Shown here in pieces: positions 63,214 to 64,000 of a DNA stretch of 64,000 nt. Origin of the DNA: Gari tellinella (Eukaryota > Mollusca > Bivalvia > Cardiida > Psammobiidae). How positions within the stretch are numbered: the first letter of the stretch is position 1; every line of letters starts with the position of its first letter. Both the position numbers and the translations under genes were made by a program. The DNA lies in assembly GCA_922989275.2 (NCBI GenBank), contig OV277863.1, positions 45,552,999 through 45,616,998 of the forward strand, in the 5' to 3' direction. The notes under the pieces are model-generated. The model was not told where the DNA came from. It saw only the letters and a program-made list of their open reading frames with translations, and did not search any database.

Positions 63214-63345
63214 CTGATCCTGCTGTCTCAGTGTCACAGAAGGTTTCTTTATCAGGTTGCTGAACCTGGAATCAAGGATGTCTAATCTAGCCCTTACATC
63301 GCTCAGCCTGCTACCTATATCTGTTTTAACTGCCTTTGTTTCATC
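63214..63345 (-). CDS. Possible coding exon, coiled-coil-like, gene unknown
   Basis: On the - strand a CATTTTTCTCCCAG acceptor and a CAG then GTAGGT donor bound exactly 132 nt, open in phase 0 for 44 codons. The peptide starts DETKAVKTDIGSRLSDVRAR and goes on with regularly spaced Leu, Ile and Phe, suggesting a coiled coil. I do not recognise the protein. The rest of the gene would lie beyond the right edge (5') or to the left (3'). It is on the same strand as the exon copy at 42609-43033, but nothing shows that they belong together. Confidence 0.45.
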
Positions 63346-63414
63346 CTGGGAGAAAAATGTACTCAAATCAGGTAATGCAGAAACACATAAAAAAGATACA
63401 CATTAAATCAGTCA

Positions 63415-63575
63415 CCCCAGAAACTTCAAATAGAAAAGTCCAGTTTCCTATCAACTCTCGTCCATTTCTGATTATTCACCATTAATTTGAATGATATATT
63501 GCAAAATGACAAACAGTGGAGACGCTGATCAGAGGGCTCCTGCAGTGATCAAGTGGGTTTGTTAAATCTTTTGCA
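63415..63575 (+). mobile_element. MITE fragment (CTGATCAGAGGGCTCC type)
   Basis: CCAGAAACTTCAAATAG and GACGCTGATCAGAGGGCTCC match the left half and arm of 21939-22182; the second arm is missing. Confidence 0.5.
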
Positions 63576-63956
63576 TACCACTGGTGAATTTGTAACAAAC
63601 AATTTGTTTGATCCAGATACAATGTCCATCTCTTAAAAAAATAATGTACAGTACTTTGAGAATTGCTGTAGACAATGATGTAAAAGGATTAGGTTGATTT
63701 CTGTAAAAGACATGTTGAGGGCTTGCCTTCAAAACAGGCTTATTTATGGAGTAATGGATTAAGCAGTAGATCTAGTAAAACAATGCAAGTCAATAAAAGA
63801 GGAAAACACAGGAAATTGATATTTGGATCTATTCCTTCCTATAATAATCAAAGTTTGTTCAATACAGAAGTGGTAAGATAGAGAAATTGATGCAAGCTAT
63901 AATTATTATCCTCCTTATCAAGCACTGTCCGTCAAAAGGCAATAAAAACCTATTGA

Positions 63957-64000
63957 CCCATTACCCCATAGCCTGTTTCTAGTATTGAAGAGAGTTAACC
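63957..64000 (+). mobile_element. MITE A copy, cut by window end
   Basis: CCCATTACCCCATAGCCTGT and TTCTAGTATTGAAGAGAG, the first part of the element. Confidence 0.7.

Noticed and set aside
42609..63345. One gene joining the 63214-63345 exon to the protease-like exon copy
   Set aside because: They share a strand only; the required His and Asp exons were not found between them and the phases give no positive support.

Overview
The window reads as non-coding-rich animal nuclear DNA, most probably from a bivalve mollusc. The evidence is a spliced gene with GT-AG introns, two kinds of non-LTR retrotransposon (LINE), and very dense short non-autonomous elements. It also has elements with tandem-repeat cores next to (ACGG)n tracts, which match the pearl-type elements known from bivalves. 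No bacterial gene organisation, operon or CRISPR locus is present. The species cannot be named from sequence alone.

Host genes. One complete-looking gene lies on the + strand (ATG 9758, stop 17166; exons 9755-9999, 11381-11529, 16736-17166). Its splice phases join exactly into 273 residues that look like a chymotrypsin-fold (PA clan) serine-protease-like protein. The presumed catalytic His, Asp and Ser each sit on a different exon. A second, diverged copy of its last exon lies on the - strand at 42609-43033, so the two copies face each other tail to tail. A further possible exon, 44 codons and coiled-coil-like, is on the - strand at 63214-63345.

Retrotransposons. 904-4472 (-) is a CR1/jockey-group LINE with a 2A-like motif, a PHD-type finger, an endonuclease and a reverse transcriptase; one frameshift breaks it. 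About 50160-56620 (+) is a full-length LINE with RNase H (I/Nimb-like). Its gag-like ORF1 and its endonuclease-RT-RNase H ORF2 are both intact. Its 3' UTR holds three copies of a small three-way-junction RNA fold whose helices covary. 37271-37430 is the tail of a third, decayed LINE.

Other mobile DNA. (1) Several families of 200-900 bp MITEs are flanked by TTAA, as expected for piggyBac-type transposition. One of them (called MITE A here) occurs about 20 times and carries other TTAA MITEs nested in its own TTAA sites. (2) Two foldback elements have terminal inverted repeats built of short tandem words and 9-bp target duplications (26452-27180 and 47127-49068); the second is nested in a third element of the same design (46554-49980). 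(3) Pearl/Helentron-like elements have tandem cores of about 137, 155, 173, 296 and 496 bp. (4) Two tandem arrays appear to have grown out of MITE cores (14380-15060 and 56760-57560). (5) A GATC-rich repeat with an 11-bp period lies at 15062-15950.

Layout: 0-4.5 kb pearl-like repeat and first LINE; 4.5-9.7 kb repeats; 9.7-17.2 kb protease-like gene; 17.2-28 kb DNA transposon remnants and foldback element; 28-42 kb nested tandem-core repeats and local duplications; 42.4-43.8 kb hairpin, gene-copy exon and nested MITEs; 44-50 kb nested foldback elements; 50-56.6 kb intact LINE; 56.6-64 kb MITE-derived array, MITEs, homopolymers and a possible exon. All identities and lengths were judged by eye; no alignment or database search was run.
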